From: Sphingomonadaceae bacterium
GTDB lineage: Bacteria > Pseudomonadota > Alphaproteobacteria > Sphingomonadales > Sphingomonadaceae
Assembly: GCA_947473355.1 (NCBI GenBank)
Contig: CANJCQ010000005.1
Location: forward strand, 1 to 64,000
Reading direction: 5' to 3'
Length of the DNA stretch: 64,000 bases
A program made the position numbers and the translations under genes. The notes under the pieces were generated by a model, which did no database searches, was not told the DNA's origin, and was given only the letters and a program-made list of their open reading frames with translations. Shown here piece by piece: positions 41,161 through 54,978 of this stretch; position 1 is the stretch's first letter, and each line of letters begins with the position of its first letter.

Positions 41161-42740
41161 GCGCGGTCAACCCTTCAGGCTGGCGGCCCAAGCAAGGCGC
41201 CGCTGCGCCCGGCCAGCCATCCGAAACGGCCAGCGGCGATCGCGGATTGTCACTGGAAGAGCCGCTGATTTTCGAACTGGCCGCACCGGGCGACTTCGGT
41301 GCCAAATGCGGCGTCGATTTCGATGAGCCGGACACGGACCCATCGCCCTCGCTCGCCCGCTTCCTGCGCAAGGCACCGCCTGCGCTCCCCGGCCTGACCG
41401 AGCCCGAGACCGTGCGGCATTACACCCGCCTTTCGCGTCAGAACTATGCCATCGATCTGGGGCCATTTCCGCTCGGCTCATGCACGATGAAGCACAACCC
41501 GCGGCTCAACGAAAAAATGGCGCGGCTGCCGGGCTTTGCCGATATCCACCCGCTCCAGCCGCATGCCACGGTGCGCGGGGCCTATGAGGCTATGGCGCAG
41601 CTTGCTGATTGGCTGACAAGGCTCACCGGCATGGCGACAGTGGCGCTGACGCCCAAGGCAGGCGCGCATGGCGAGCTGTGCGGGCTGCTCTGCATACGTG
41701 CGGCGCAGGTCGCCAAGGGCGATGCCCGCTCGGTCGTGCTGGTGCCCGAAAGTGCGCATGGTACCAATCCCGCCACGGCTGCTTTCGCAGGCTACCGGGT
41801 TGAGAATATCCCCGCCACTGCCGATGGCCGGGTCGATCTGGCTGCGCTGAAAGCGCGGCTGGGGCCGGATGTGGCAGGGGTGATGATCACCAATCCCAAC
41901 ACTTGCGGTCTGTTTGAGCGCGAGATGAAGGCGATTTCTGACGCGGTTCATGCTGCGGGCGGCTATGTCTATTGCGACGGGGCCAATTTCAACGCGATTG
42001 TCGGCAAGGTGCGCCCGGGCGATCTGGGTATTGATGCCATGCACATCAACCTGCACAAGACCTTCTCCACCCCGCATGGTGGCGGCGGGCCGGGTTCGGG
42101 GCCGGTGGTGCTCTCGGCGGCGCTCGCTCCGTTTGCGCCGCTGCCTTTCGTCACCCGGCAGGCCGATGGTTCGGTGCGGCTGATCGAGGAGGCTGATGCC
42201 CCCGCCGATCATCCGCAGACATTCGGAAGAATGTGCGCTTTCCATGGCCAGATGGGCATGTACACCCGCGCGCTGACCTATATCCTCAGCCACGGCGCCG
42301 ATGGCCTGCGGCAGGTCGCCGAAGATGCGGTGCTCAATGCCAATTATGTCCTGCGCAGTCTGGACGATGTGCTCGATGCGCCGTTCGCGGCGTCAGGCCC
42401 CTGCATGCACGAGGCGCTGTTCAGCGATGCGGGCCTCGCCGAGGGCTTCACCACGCTCGACATTGCCAAGGGGCTGATTGACGAGGGCTTCCACCCGATG
42501 ACGGTCTATTTCCCGCTGGTGGTCCACGGCGCAATGCTGGTCGAGCCGACCGAGACCGAGAGCAAGGCCGGGCTGGATCGTTTCATCGCCTCGATGCGCA
42601 GCCTCGCCGCGCGGGCAAAGACCGGGGACGAGCTGCTCAAGTCAGCGCCGCACTTCGCGCCGAGGCGGCGTTTGGATGAGACTCAAGCGGCGCGCAGGCC
42701 GGTGCTGGCGTGGCGGGGCGATGTGGCTGCTAGTGATTGA
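41157..42740 (+). CDS. gcvPB: Glycine dehydrogenase (decarboxylating) subunit 2
   Basis: [48 protein letters not shown] motif. Confidence 0.96.
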   Translation: MSAVNPSGWRPKQGAAAPGQPSETASGDRGLSLEEPLIFELAAPGDFGAKCGVDFDEPDTDPSPSLARFLRKAPPALPGLTEPETVRHYTRLSRQNYAIDLGPFPLGSCTMKHNPRLNEKMARLPGFADIHPLQPHATVRGAYEAMAQLADWLTRLTGMATVALTPKAGAHGELCGLLCIRAAQVAKGDARSVVLVPESAHGTNPATAAFAGYRVENIPATADGRVDLAALKARLGPDVAGVMITNPNTCGLFEREMKAISDAVHAAGGYVYCDGANFNAIVGKVRPGDLGIDAMHINLHKTFSTPHGGGGPGSGPVVLSAALAPFAPLPFVTRQADGSVRLIEEADAPADHPQTFGRMCAFHGQMGMYTRALTYILSHGADGLRQVAEDAVLNANYVLRSLDDVLDAPFAASGPCMHEALFSDAGLAEGFTTLDIAKGLIDEGFHPMTVYFPLVVHGAMLVEPTETESKAGLDRFIASMRSLAARAKTGDELLKSAPHFAPRRRLDETQAARRPVLAWRGDVAASD

Positions 42741-42864
42741 TTGCCTTGTCGCCCGCCTGGCCGACAGATTCGACGTCGCGGCCGAGGCCCTTGACGGTGT
42801 TGCAAGCCGCAGCGACGAGCACCAGGCTGCTGACCGCGAGTGTGACTATGGCTTTGCGTAACAT
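42730..42864 (-). CDS. Entericidin A/B family lipoprotein
   Basis: [44 protein letters not shown] (44 aa) with lipobox. Confidence 0.9.
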   Translation of the reverse strand: MLRKAIVTLAVSSLVLVAAACNTVKGLGRDVESVGQAGDKAINH

Positions 42865-42935
42865 GGTGGTTTCCTTGAATTGAACAGATTGATCGCTGCG
42901 GCTGGCTAACTTGCGCTCGCCTGAACAGGTTCCCT

Positions 42936-43841
42936 TCAATTCGTGTCGAGCGCGGCGAGCTGTGTCAGATCGCGGGCCAGCCGATGCTCGCGCCAGGCGA
43001 TCACGGTTCCGGCCACGATGATTAGCGGCGCACCCAGCCATGTCGTGGCGGGCGGCAGGTGATCCCAAACCAGCCAGCCGAACAGCGTTGCCCAGATCAA
43101 CTGGGTATAGTCCATAACCGCGACGCTGGCGACCGCGCCATGGCGCAGGCTCGCGGTCAGGCCCAGCTGACCGCCAAGCCCGCCAAGCCCGATGCCCAGC
43201 AGCAGCAGCCATTGCCACACACTGTGCGCGGTTGCGTAAAATGGCAGGAAGCCCAGCATCATGACCGAGCCCCAGAGCGAAAAATAGAACACGATCCGCA
43301 AGGGCTCTTCGGTCCGCCCCATGCCCCGGATCAGGAAGCTGACAATGGCCGTCATCAGCGCGGAAGTGAGTGCGATCAGACCGCCCTGCAGCGGGATATG
43401 GCCATGGCCCGGCTGGGCAATGATGAGCACTCCGGCAAAACCCAGCACGACCGCTGTCCAGCGCCACGGCCCGACATGTTCGCGCAAGGCGAGCGCGGCG
43501 ATGATCACCACAAACAGCGGGGTAGTGAAGCTCAGCGTGGTCGACTCGGCCAGTGGCAGCATCAGCACCGCGCTGAAACTGGTGACCATGCCAATCATGC
43601 CGATCACCGAGCGCAAGGCATGGGTGCGCGGCTTGTCAGTCTTGAGGCGGGACAGCTCGCCCCGGATCGCCAGAAAGCCCAGCACCAGCGGAACAGTCAG
43701 GAACTGACGCCAGAACATGATTTCGGGCAGCGAAAGCCCGCTGCTCCCGGCGATCTTGATCAGCAGCGCCATGGTCGCGAACGATGCCGCCCCGGCGATG
43801 CGCACTCCGAGGGCAAAGACTGGGCGTTGGGGCTGATCCAC
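42936..43841 (-). CDS. DMT superfamily (EamA) transporter
   Basis: Ten-TM EamA-type ORF; PEIMFWRQFLTVPLVL, RSVIGMIGMVTSFSAVLMLPLAESTTLSFTTPLFV. Confidence 0.88.
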   Translation of the reverse strand: MDQPQRPVFALGVRIAGAASFATMALLIKIAGSSGLSLPEIMFWRQFLTVPLVLGFLAIRGELSRLKTDKPRTHALRSVIGMIGMVTSFSAVLMLPLAESTTLSFTTPLFVVIIAALALREHVGPWRWTAVVLGFAGVLIIAQPGHGHIPLQGGLIALTSALMTAIVSFLIRGMGRTEEPLRIVFYFSLWGSVMMLGFLPFYATAHSVWQWLLLLGIGLGGLGGQLGLTASLRHGAVASVAVMDYTQLIWATLFGWLVWDHLPPATTWLGAPLIIVAGTVIAWREHRLARDLTQLAALDTN

Positions 43842-43884
43842 GCAGTGGGTTTAATTCCGCAGCGCAGCAAGGCAAGGGCGCAGG

Positions 43885-44091
43885 ATGGATTCCGGATTTA
43901 TTACACTGGCGGCGCTTGGCGCATTCGCCGTGGCCATCGCCCTTGTCGCCTGGCTGGGCGACCGCCGCCGCATGCGCCGCAGCGATCCAGACGCGGTCGG
44001 ATTCATGCCCTGGACGGGGATATTCTTCTGGGCCTTGCTTGCCGCCTGCACCCTGGTGGGGATGGCGGCCAAGGCGTGGCTGGTGAGTTAA
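43885..44091 (+). CDS. Small hypothetical membrane protein
   Basis: 68 aa, two hydrophobic segments. Confidence 0.5.
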   Translation: MDSGFITLAALGAFAVAIALVAWLGDRRRMRRSDPDAVGFMPWTGIFFWALLAACTLVGMAAKAWLVS

Positions 44092-44218
44092 CTTGGAGCA
44101 GCGGACTTATGAATCTGGCAAAGCGCTGTTATGAACATGTGGACTGTGATCTTGCTATCGCCTGGACCAGGTGACATTCTTTCGGAACGGAATGTTTCAA
44201 TCACGGATGGGGGAATCT

Positions 44219-44509
44219 ATGTCAAACGGTACAGGTAACAAGATGGTTTCGTCCATATCAGGCATTCTCAGCATAACGGGACTAGTTCTTATGCTGTCGG
44301 TATTTGCATCAGTCTGGAACTATTCAGCAAATGGCGCAGTGTTGCTTACCGGCGGAGTTTCAGGTGTTGCCGGAGCCGTGTTGGGCTGGCTGGGGCGGCG
44401 GAACGGCCGCACCACGCTGGGCGAATTGGGGCTCTGGGTGGGACTTGCTGTGGCAGCAGTCACAGTGGTTGCTTTGCTGGCAGGCAATTATGAAGTTGAA
44501 TTCGGCTAA
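44219..44509 (+). CDS. Hypothetical membrane protein
   Basis: SD ggggg before ATG 44219; hydrophobic segments. Confidence 0.5.
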   Translation: MSNGTGNKMVSSISGILSITGLVLMLSVFASVWNYSANGAVLLTGGVSGVAGAVLGWLGRRNGRTTLGELGLWVGLAVAAVTVVALLAGNYEVEFG

Positions 44510-44511
44510 AC

Positions 44512-46050
44512 CTAGAGGCAGGCTTCCAGATAGGCCTGATCGAAGCCGAATTGGCGCGCTTTTTCAAGCGTATAGGGGCGCAAGCCCGACGGGCGGAATT
44601 CGCCGATGATCTTGCCGTCGTCGCTCTCGTCGAGATATTCGAACTTGAACAGCTCCTGCGTGACGATGACATCGCCTTCCATGCCGATCACCTCGGTGAT
44701 GTTGGTGGTGCGGCGCGAACCATCGCGCAGACGTTGCACCTGAACCACGAGGTCGACCGATTCGGCGATCTGGCGCGAAATGGCTTCCTTGGGGATCTTG
44801 ATGTCGCCCATCAGGATCATGTTTTCCATACGGCCAAGGCATTCGCGCGGGGAGTTGGCGTGGAGCGTACACATCGAGCCATCGTGGCCGGTGTTCATGG
44901 CGGCCAAAAGGTCAAAGCATTCGGCACCACGAATTTCGCCCAGGATGATCCGGTCAGGGCGCATACGCAGTGCGTTCTTGACGAGATCGCCGATGGTGAT
45001 CGCGCCCTGGCCTTCGAGGTTTGGCGGGCGGGTTTCCAGCGGCAGCCAGTGCGGCTGTTGCAGGCGAAGTTCGGCGGCGTCCTCGATGGTCAGCACGCGC
45101 TCGCCCGGGTCGATCATTTTCGACAGGGCATTGAGCATGGTGGTCTTGCCCGAACCGGTGCCGCCCGAGATGACGATGTTCATCCGGCAAGCGCCGGCGA
45201 TCTTCAGCGCGGTCGCCATCTTCTCGCTCATCGAACCAAAGTCCTTGAGCATGTCGATGGTGATCGGCTTCTCGGAGAATTTACGAATCGAGATCGCGGT
45301 GCCGCGCAGCGACAGCGGCGGCACGATGACGTTGACGCGGCTGCCGTCCTTGAGGCGGGCGTCGGCCAGCGGCGTGGTCTGGTCGACGCGGCGGCCGACC
45401 TGGTTGACGATGCGCTGGGCAATCTGGAACAGGTGGTTTTCGTCGCGGAAGCGGATCGGGGCGAGGATGAGCTTGCCCTTCTTTTCGATGTAGGTCTGAT
45501 CCGGGCCGTTGACCATGATGTCGGTGATGTCCGGATCGCCGAGCAGCTCTTCGAGCGGTCCGAAGCCGAGGAGTTCGTCGATCAGCACTTTTTCCAGCGC
45601 GAACTGTTCGCGCCGGTTGAGCGTGACCTTGAGCTCGGCCAGCACTTCAAGAATGATCGGACGGAATTCTTCCGACAGCTCGTCCTTGGTCAGCGTCGAG
45701 GCGGCTTCGGGGTCGACGCGCTCAAGCAGGCGCGGCAACACCTGTTCCTTGATCTTGTGAACCGATGCCTCAAAGCCCTCGGCGTGATGGTGGCTTTCGA
45801 CCACCGTATTGGCGCGATCGGTCAGGCGGGTCATCGCATCGGACTTGAGGGTCTGCGAATCGACCGGCCGGGTAAGCGGATCATCCTTGGGCAGCGGCGG
45901 GAACTGATCGCCGCCAGGCACGGGTGCCTGGCCTGGCATAGGTGCGCCTTGCCCGGCTTCAGAGCCGGTCGACATCGGGCGTGCGACGCCAAATGCTGGA
46001 CGAGCCGGCTGCATGCCGCCCGCTCCAGTGCGTCGCCCGAATGCACTCAT
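44512..46050 (-). CDS. cpaF: CpaF/TadA-family secretion ATPase (Flp pilus / type II secretion)
   Basis: LLGDPDITDIMVNGPDQTYIEKKGKL, VISGGTGSGKTTMLNALSKMI, GEIRGAECFDLLAAMNTGHDGSMCTLHANSP. Confidence 0.95.
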   Translation of the reverse strand: MSAFGRRTGAGGMQPARPAFGVARPMSTGSEAGQGAPMPGQAPVPGGDQFPPLPKDDPLTRPVDSQTLKSDAMTRLTDRANTVVESHHHAEGFEASVHKIKEQVLPRLLERVDPEAASTLTKDELSEEFRPIILEVLAELKVTLNRREQFALEKVLIDELLGFGPLEELLGDPDITDIMVNGPDQTYIEKKGKLILAPIRFRDENHLFQIAQRIVNQVGRRVDQTTPLADARLKDGSRVNVIVPPLSLRGTAISIRKFSEKPITIDMLKDFGSMSEKMATALKIAGACRMNIVISGGTGSGKTTMLNALSKMIDPGERVLTIEDAAELRLQQPHWLPLETRPPNLEGQGAITIGDLVKNALRMRPDRIILGEIRGAECFDLLAAMNTGHDGSMCTLHANSPRECLGRMENMILMGDIKIPKEAISRQIAESVDLVVQVQRLRDGSRRTTNITEVIGMEGDVIVTQELFKFEYLDESDDGKIIGEFRPSGLRPYTLEKARQFGFDQAYLEACL

Positions 46051-46187
46051 TGATACACCATTTTCCTATCTTTACCGGCCAGGACCAAGTGATCGCAGCC
46101 GTAATCGTGATTGAATGATAGGGTTGAAACTTTGATAACTTACTAATGCGGGCTCAGAGAAATCCAGGGAGCCAAATGCCGCGGAAA

Positions 46188-47711
46188 TCAGCGCAGGCTT
46201 TCCGGACAGATCCAGATATCCGCCAAATGTGAAGAATAGACTTCCGGGAACTGCCGCGTGGCCTTCAGCTGGCAATGGTCCTTGATGTAGCCATGGACCA
46301 TCCCGGCAGTGGCTGGGTTCTCTTCGGAGGCTGGATAGGCGTGGTAGGTGACCACGGCAGTCGGGCGCCACGCAATGATGGCGCGCATGGCTTCGGCAGT
46401 GGTCACATGGCTGACATTGTGCTCGGCCGGGAAATAGAGATGCAGCGGGTAATAGAGGGGGTTGGGCGGATAAGTGCCGATCTGGCGATAGAGATCGACT
46501 GGACCTTCATAGACCAGCAGGCGCGGATGGGCGGCGCTGGCGCGGATATCTGCTACCGCCATGGCCATGGCCTCGCGGGAGGCCTGCCGATTGGTGAAAT
46601 CGAAGCCGGGGCCAAGCAGCAGTATGAACAGCACTGCCGCATAACCATAGAGCGGGCCGATCTTGCGAAAGCCCAAGGCGCGCGCCGCTGCCACGCTTAC
46701 CGGCAGGCACAGCGGCAGCAGATAGTGCTCATAGAAATTCGGGACCAGAGCGACTCCTGCCACGCCCGCGATCAGCCAGCCGGCGAGGAATGCGCGCGGG
46801 CCATCTGGCGAGGTGTCGCGGATCAGCAAGCCGGCCAGTGCCGGCAGCCAGGCCGGGCTGAGCAGCATGGTCAGTGTGCCGATCCGCAGCCACATGTCGC
46901 CTGCCGGATTATAGGCCTTTGCGAGATTGGCTGTAACCATGGCGTGCCAGAATTCGGGCAAGTGGCCTGCCAGGGCATAGCAGGCAGCGAACATCGCCAT
47001 CGGCGCAGCGCCCGCCAGTATGAGGGCCAGGGTAATTCCGGCGAGGCGGATGGCAGGAACTTTCGCCCGTCCCAACTGCCAGATCACGTAGATTCCCAGA
47101 AACGCAGCCTCGCAGATTGCGGTCTGCTTGAATGTGATGGCGAAGCCGGCTGCGGCCATTGCCGCGAAGAGACTGGCTGGCACAGATCCCTGGCGCAAAC
47201 GCGGCAGGGCATTTACAACCAGCAGAGCGGCAAGCGCCATCGGCAGATTGTAGAATACCGGCGATTGCCCGCCGCCGCCGCCGAAGAACACCAGCAGCAC
47301 CAGATAGAGCGAACCGCCCAGCATGGCGCCGACACGGTTGGTGAAATGCGCGGCGATGCAGCCCGCGAGGTATGCGGTGGCGGCTGCCGCCAGCAGCGCT
47401 GCCGTTTGATAGGCATAGACCGAACGCGAGAAAAAGCCGGGCAGCCAATAGGTCAGGAACAGCCCTGGCCCCTTGCGGTCCCAAACATCGACATAAGGCA
47501 GGGCACCATCATGCATGCGCAGGCCCACCTGCCAGTAGAAATACTCGTCGTTGAAATAATTGCTGTCGCCGAACACCGAAATGCGGCTGATCAAGGCCAG
47601 GATCAGGAACCAGCCAATCTGCGCAGCGCGCGAGGCAAACAGCGCGCCCATGGCAGCGCCCGGATCGAATGGGGTTCTGGCGGGTCCGGCAGGCACTTCC
47701 AAATTCCGCAC
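46188..47711 (-). CDS. Polytopic membrane protein, glycosyltransferase family 39-like
   Basis: NYFNDEYFYWQVGLRMHDGALPYVDVWDRKGPGLF; many TM segments. Confidence 0.65.
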   Translation of the reverse strand: MRNLEVPAGPARTPFDPGAAMGALFASRAAQIGWFLILALISRISVFGDSNYFNDEYFYWQVGLRMHDGALPYVDVWDRKGPGLFLTYWLPGFFSRSVYAYQTAALLAAAATAYLAGCIAAHFTNRVGAMLGGSLYLVLLVFFGGGGGQSPVFYNLPMALAALLVVNALPRLRQGSVPASLFAAMAAAGFAITFKQTAICEAAFLGIYVIWQLGRAKVPAIRLAGITLALILAGAAPMAMFAACYALAGHLPEFWHAMVTANLAKAYNPAGDMWLRIGTLTMLLSPAWLPALAGLLIRDTSPDGPRAFLAGWLIAGVAGVALVPNFYEHYLLPLCLPVSVAAARALGFRKIGPLYGYAAVLFILLLGPGFDFTNRQASREAMAMAVADIRASAAHPRLLVYEGPVDLYRQIGTYPPNPLYYPLHLYFPAEHNVSHVTTAEAMRAIIAWRPTAVVTYHAYPASEENPATAGMVHGYIKDHCQLKATRQFPEVYSSHLADIWICPESLR

Positions 47712-47878
47712 TCCTCTGCCGTTTGCCTTGGTGGGATTATCAGCCTTGGGCTTGCTGCGCGAGAAGTCTCAGCCGCTTGTCACCCACTTCGCTCGTTCAT
47801 GTGGGGCTCGTTCATATCGGCGCAGGGCATTTTGTGATAGGCCGCAGCATATTCGACCAGGAACCGGGCAGGTACATC

Positions 47879-48343
47879 ATGAGAAAGTTTTTGTGGGCAC
47901 TGGCGCTCGTCGCATCGCCGCTATCTGCGCCATTGGCGGCCGCCGGGCCTGCCCTGCCAGACTGGCTGTCCGGTTCCTGGGCGATGGAGGATGGCGCGAG
48001 CTGGGCGGAGGAATACTGGACGAGCCCGCGCGGCGGGATCATGCTGGGCACCGGCCGCGAGGGCTTCGGATCCGCGATCAGGTTCTGGGAATCGATGCAC
48101 ATTGCAGTGAACCGCGAGGGCAAGCTGATACTCTACGCCCAGCCGAAAGGCGCCCCGCCAGTCGAATTCCCGATGGCAACGATGAGCGACGACGCGGTCG
48201 AATTCGCCAACGGGGCGCACGATTATCCGCAGCGCATCCGCTATTGGCGGCAAGGTCAGTTGCTGATGGCCGAAACCTCGAAGCTCGATGGCAGCGATGC
48301 GCAGCGGTGGAACTATCGCCCGGTGGCCATGGGGGAGCGGTAA
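47879..48343 (+). CDS. DUF6265-like exported protein
   Basis: Signal peptide; WLSGSWAMEDGASWAEEYWTSPRGGIMLGTGRE. Confidence 0.7.
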   Translation: MRKFLWALALVASPLSAPLAAAGPALPDWLSGSWAMEDGASWAEEYWTSPRGGIMLGTGREGFGSAIRFWESMHIAVNREGKLILYAQPKGAPPVEFPMATMSDDAVEFANGAHDYPQRIRYWRQGQLLMAETSKLDGSDAQRWNYRPVAMGER

Positions 48344-48365
48344 GTCGTTTCAGCGACAGTCTGAA

Positions 48366-48521
48366 GTAAAAGTCCCTCTCCATTTTCACGGAGTGCAAAT
48401 GGGGAGGTGTCGCGCCTGAAAGGCGTGACGGAGGAGGTTTGGCGCTGGCGGAATACCCCTCCGTCAGCCGCTTCGCGTCTGCCACCTCCCCATTTGTGCT
48501 GCGCAAAAATGGGGAGGGAAA
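48366..48521. repeat. REP/BIME between the DUF6265-like gene and atpC
   Basis: ctctccattttcacggagtgcaaatggggaggtg...gacggaggagg / cccctccgtcagccgcttcgcgtctgccacctccccatttg...aaatggggaggga. Confidence 0.88.
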
Positions 48522-48536
48522 TGCGAGATGTTCGCT

Positions 48537-48797
48537 CTAGCCTTCGACGTGCTCCGCCAGAACCGTCAAACCCTTGTCACCGACCTCAGCAAACCCGCCG
48601 CGCACGCGGATCTCTTCCGGCGCGGCACCTTCGGTCTTGTAGACCATCAGCGCGCCATCGTCGCGGATGGTCGACATGACCGGAGCATGGCCGACCAGCA
48701 CACCGAAATCGCCTTCGCCGCCGGGAACGACGACCATGTAGACGTCTTCTGAGCGGACCAGACGGGCGGGGGTGACGAGTTCGAAGTGGAGGGACAT
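48537..48797 (-). CDS. atpC: F1F0 ATP synthase epsilon subunit
   Basis: [40 protein letters not shown]. Confidence 0.95.
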   Translation of the reverse strand: MSLHFELVTPARLVRSEDVYMVVVPGGEGDFGVLVGHAPVMSTIRDDGALMVYKTEGAAPEEIRVRGGFAEVGDKGLTVLAEHVEG

Positions 48798-48801
48798 CGG
48801 C

Positions 48802-50560
<1,759 letters not shown>

Positions 50561-50562
50561 AT

Positions 50563-51441
50563 CTACAGCGCTTCCGCGCCAGCAATAATTTCGATCAGCT
50601 CAGTAGTGATCGCGGCCTGTCGGCTGCGGTTGTACTGGATGGTAAGCTTCTGGATCAGCTCACCGGCGTTGCGGGTAGCATTGTCCATCGCGGTCATCGA
50701 AGCGCCTTGCTCCGAAGCCTGATTCTCAAGCAGCGCGCCGAACAGCTGGGTCTTGAGGTAACGCGGGAGCAGCTCGGCGAGGATTTCGTCCTCGTCCGGC
50801 TCATATTCCACAGCGGCCCCGGCAGTTGCCGTCACTTCCACCTTGGGCGCGGGGACGGGGATGATCTGCTGTTCGGTTGGATCCTGCGTCAGCGCGTTCT
50901 TGAAGGTCGAGAAGAACAGGTGGGCGACGTCGAACTTGCCTTCGTCATAGTAACCGACCAGTTCGCCAGCGATCTTTTCGGCCTCGGCATAGCCGGGCTC
51001 GCGCACTTCGCTGGTATCATAGTAGTGCAGGATCGCCTTGGGCCACTCGCGGATCAGCGGCGCGCGGCCCTTGCGGCCGACTAGATAGAACAGCACGGTC
51101 TTGCCTTCAGCGGCAAGCGAGGCGGCCTTGAGCTTGGCGGCCTTGACGATGTTCGAATTGAACGCGCCGCACAGACCCTTGTCGGAAGTGGCGACGACCA
51201 GCAGGTAGACCTGATCCTTGCCGGTGCCGGTGAACAGCTTCGGCGCGCCGTCGTTGCCCGCGACCTTGCCGGCGATGCTGGCCATCACGGAGGCCATGCG
51301 CGTGGCATAGGGCCGCGCGGCCTCGGCACCAGCCTGCGCCTTGCGCAGCTTGGCAGCGGCGACCATCTGCTTGGCCTTGGTGATCTTCTGGGTCGATTTG
51401 ACCGAGTTGATCCGCCCTTTGAGTTCCTTGAGTGAAGCCAC
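50563..51441 (-). CDS. atpG: F1F0 ATP synthase gamma subunit
   Basis: [35 protein letters not shown]. Confidence 0.97.
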   Translation of the reverse strand: MASLKELKGRINSVKSTQKITKAKQMVAAAKLRKAQAGAEAARPYATRMASVMASIAGKVAGNDGAPKLFTGTGKDQVYLLVVATSDKGLCGAFNSNIVKAAKLKAASLAAEGKTVLFYLVGRKGRAPLIREWPKAILHYYDTSEVREPGYAEAEKIAGELVGYYDEGKFDVAHLFFSTFKNALTQDPTEQQIIPVPAPKVEVTATAGAAVEYEPDEDEILAELLPRYLKTQLFGALLENQASEQGASMTAMDNATRNAGELIQKLTIQYNRSRQAAITTELIEIIAGAEAL

Positions 51442-51460
51442 TCTATCGGTTCCTCTGTAT

Positions 51461-51542
51461 CGTCACCCCGGACTTGATCCGGGGTCCAGCTGTGTTCGCC
51501 GCCGCTGCTAAGCGGGACCCCGGGTCAAGCCCGGGGTGACGG
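51461..51542. repeat. REP-type inverted repeat between atpA and atpG
   Basis: CGTCACCCCGGACTTGATCCGGGGTCCAGC ... GCGGGACCCCGGGTCAAGCCCGGGGTGACGG. Confidence 0.9.
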
Positions 51543-51555
51543 CGGATGGAGTTAC

Positions 51556-53127
<1,572 letters not shown>

Positions 53128-53700
53128 TTAGCCCTTCATTGCCTGGGCGAGTGAATTCAAACGTGTGCGGATGGATGAGTCGATCTGGCGGCTGCCGATG
53201 CGGACAACGAGTCCGCCCAGCAGCTCTGGATCGACCGAAGTTTTGATCTTGATGTCGCGGCCTTCGCGGGCCTTGAGCTTTTCGGCGAGTGACTTGAGCT
53301 GTGCGGCATCAAGCGGATGGGCGCTGGTAACTTCGGCAGTCATCTCGCCGCGCGCGGCAGCAGCGATGGTGGCAAAAGCGCGGATCACTTCGGGGAGCGC
53401 AGCGAGTCGGCCATTGGCAGCAAGCACGCCGATGAAGCTCTTTGTCGTATCCGACAGCTTGAGCACACTGGCCACTGCGCTCATCGCCTTGGCGGCGTCG
53501 CTGCGGCTGACCAGCGGGTTGCGAATCAGCGCGGCGAGATCGGGCGCCTTGACCAGCGCTTCACCCAGCGTGTCGAGATCGGTCTCGACTGCGGTGACAG
53601 CCTTCTTGTCGCTGGCAAGTTCAAACAGGGCAGCGGCATAACGCCCCTGCAAACTCGCCTTGATACCGCCGGAATTCTCCACGCGCGTCGCTTCCCTCAT
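53128..53700 (-). CDS. atpH: F1F0 ATP synthase delta subunit
   Basis: [17 protein letters not shown]...; [29 protein letters not shown]. Confidence 0.95.
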   Translation of the reverse strand: MREATRVENSGGIKASLQGRYAAALFELASDKKAVTAVETDLDTLGEALVKAPDLAALIRNPLVSRSDAAKAMSAVASVLKLSDTTKSFIGVLAANGRLAALPEVIRAFATIAAAARGEMTAEVTSAHPLDAAQLKSLAEKLKAREGRDIKIKTSVDPELLGGLVVRIGSRQIDSSIRTRLNSLAQAMKG

Positions 53701-53916
53701 ACCGGATTAGCTGACGAGTGGATTGCATCGCTAGAAAGCGCTGCACCCGCCAGACGGGGGCGCGCCTAGCATCGGTTTTGCTGCGATGCAAGGCGGCGGG
53801 GCAGGCTAATCGAAACTTCTCCCTTTCGGCGGGTTGTCCGGCAAGTTTGACCGCAAGTGGCGGGAAGCCCACGCGACAAAATGGGAGCATGGCTTGTGTC
53901 TTGAAGGAGCCATGCC

Positions 53917-54978
53917 ATGATCAGTCCAGCCATGACCGAGCCACCCACTGACGATGAAGCACGCTGGCGCATCGCGCTGGCCAAGGACCGGCGCTTTGAT
54001 GGCGCTTTCGTAACTGGCGTGCATTCCACCGGGATCTATTGCCGTCCCTCCTGCCCGGCGCGGCCGCCCAAGCGCGAGAACGTTGCCTTCTATGCGACCC
54101 CGGCTGATGCCGAGTCGGCGGGGCTGCGGGCCTGTTTGCGGTGTCGGCCGGATGCGATTGCGCGGGACGAGGCGGCGGTGGCGGAAGCGATCAGGATCTT
54201 GCGCGATGCCGAGGGCGTGGTGCCGCTGGAACGGTTGGCTGCGGTGACCGGCTATTCGCCTGCCCATTTCCAGCGCCTGTTCAAGCGCGCGGTTGGCCTT
54301 TCTCCCGCTGCCTTCGCTCGCGCCCTGCGGCTGGAGCGCGCCGCCGATGCCCTGAGCGGGGCGAACCGGGTGACCGATGCAATATACGATTCGGGATTCA
54401 GCGCGCCCTCGCGATTCTACGAAGCAAGCGAAGGGAGGCTCGGGATGACACCATCGGCCTGGAAACATGGCGGCAAGGGCGCGACGATCCGCTGGGCGGT
54501 GGTGACGACCAGCCTTGGCGAGATGCTGGTCGCAGCGACGGACAAGGGCGTGTGCCGCCTGTCATTCGGCGAAGGGCGCGAGGCGTTGGAGAGCCGCTTC
54601 CCTCATGCCGTGCTGGTCGCGGGCGGGGAGGAATTTGCCGCGCTGCTGGCCGAGGTCGTTGCAGCAGTCGAACAGCCCGGCAGGCCCCACGCCGTGCCGC
54701 TCGATGTCCAGGGCACGGCCTTTCAGGAAGCAGTCTGGCAGGAACTGCGCAAGATCCCGCCGGGCGAGACGCGCTCCTATGCCGAAATCGCCGCCGCGGT
54801 CGGCAAGCCCAAGGCAGTTCGCGCTGCGGGTAGTGCCAATGGCGCGAACAATGTCGCGGTGCTGATTCCGTGCCACCGGGTGGTGCGCTCCGATGGGGCG
54901 CTGGGCGGCTATGCCTATGGGACGGAAATCAAGGAGAAGCTGCTGGCGCGGGAGCGAGGCAGTCAGACAAAACTATAA
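53917..54978 (+). CDS. ada: Bifunctional DNA-binding transcriptional regulator / O6-methylguanine-DNA methyltransferase Ada
   Basis: FVTGVHSTGIYCRPSCPARPPKRENV; AraC HTH; LIPCHRVVRSDGALGGYAYG. Confidence 0.96.
   Translation: MISPAMTEPPTDDEARWRIALAKDRRFDGAFVTGVHSTGIYCRPSCPARPPKRENVAFYATPADAESAGLRACLRCRPDAIARDEAAVAEAIRILRDAEGVVPLERLAAVTGYSPAHFQRLFKRAVGLSPAAFARALRLERAADALSGANRVTDAIYDSGFSAPSRFYEASEGRLGMTPSAWKHGGKGATIRWAVVTTSLGEMLVAATDKGVCRLSFGEGREALESRFPHAVLVAGGEEFAALLAEVVAAVEQPGRPHAVPLDVQGTAFQEAVWQELRKIPPGETRSYAEIAAAVGKPKAVRAAGSANGANNVAVLIPCHRVVRSDGALGGYAYGTEIKEKLLARERGSQTKL

Noticed and set aside
44551-46053. 500-aa plus-strand ORF opposite cpaF
   Set aside because: Composition typical of shadow ORFs; the opposite strand is unmistakably CpaF.
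46275-47837. 520-aa plus-strand ORF opposite the polytopic membrane protein
   Set aside because: Shadow ORF; the minus strand has a clear TM pattern.
54963-54978. 16-bp tail-to-tail overlap of ada and priA
   Set aside because: Small convergent overlaps are common and need no special explanation.
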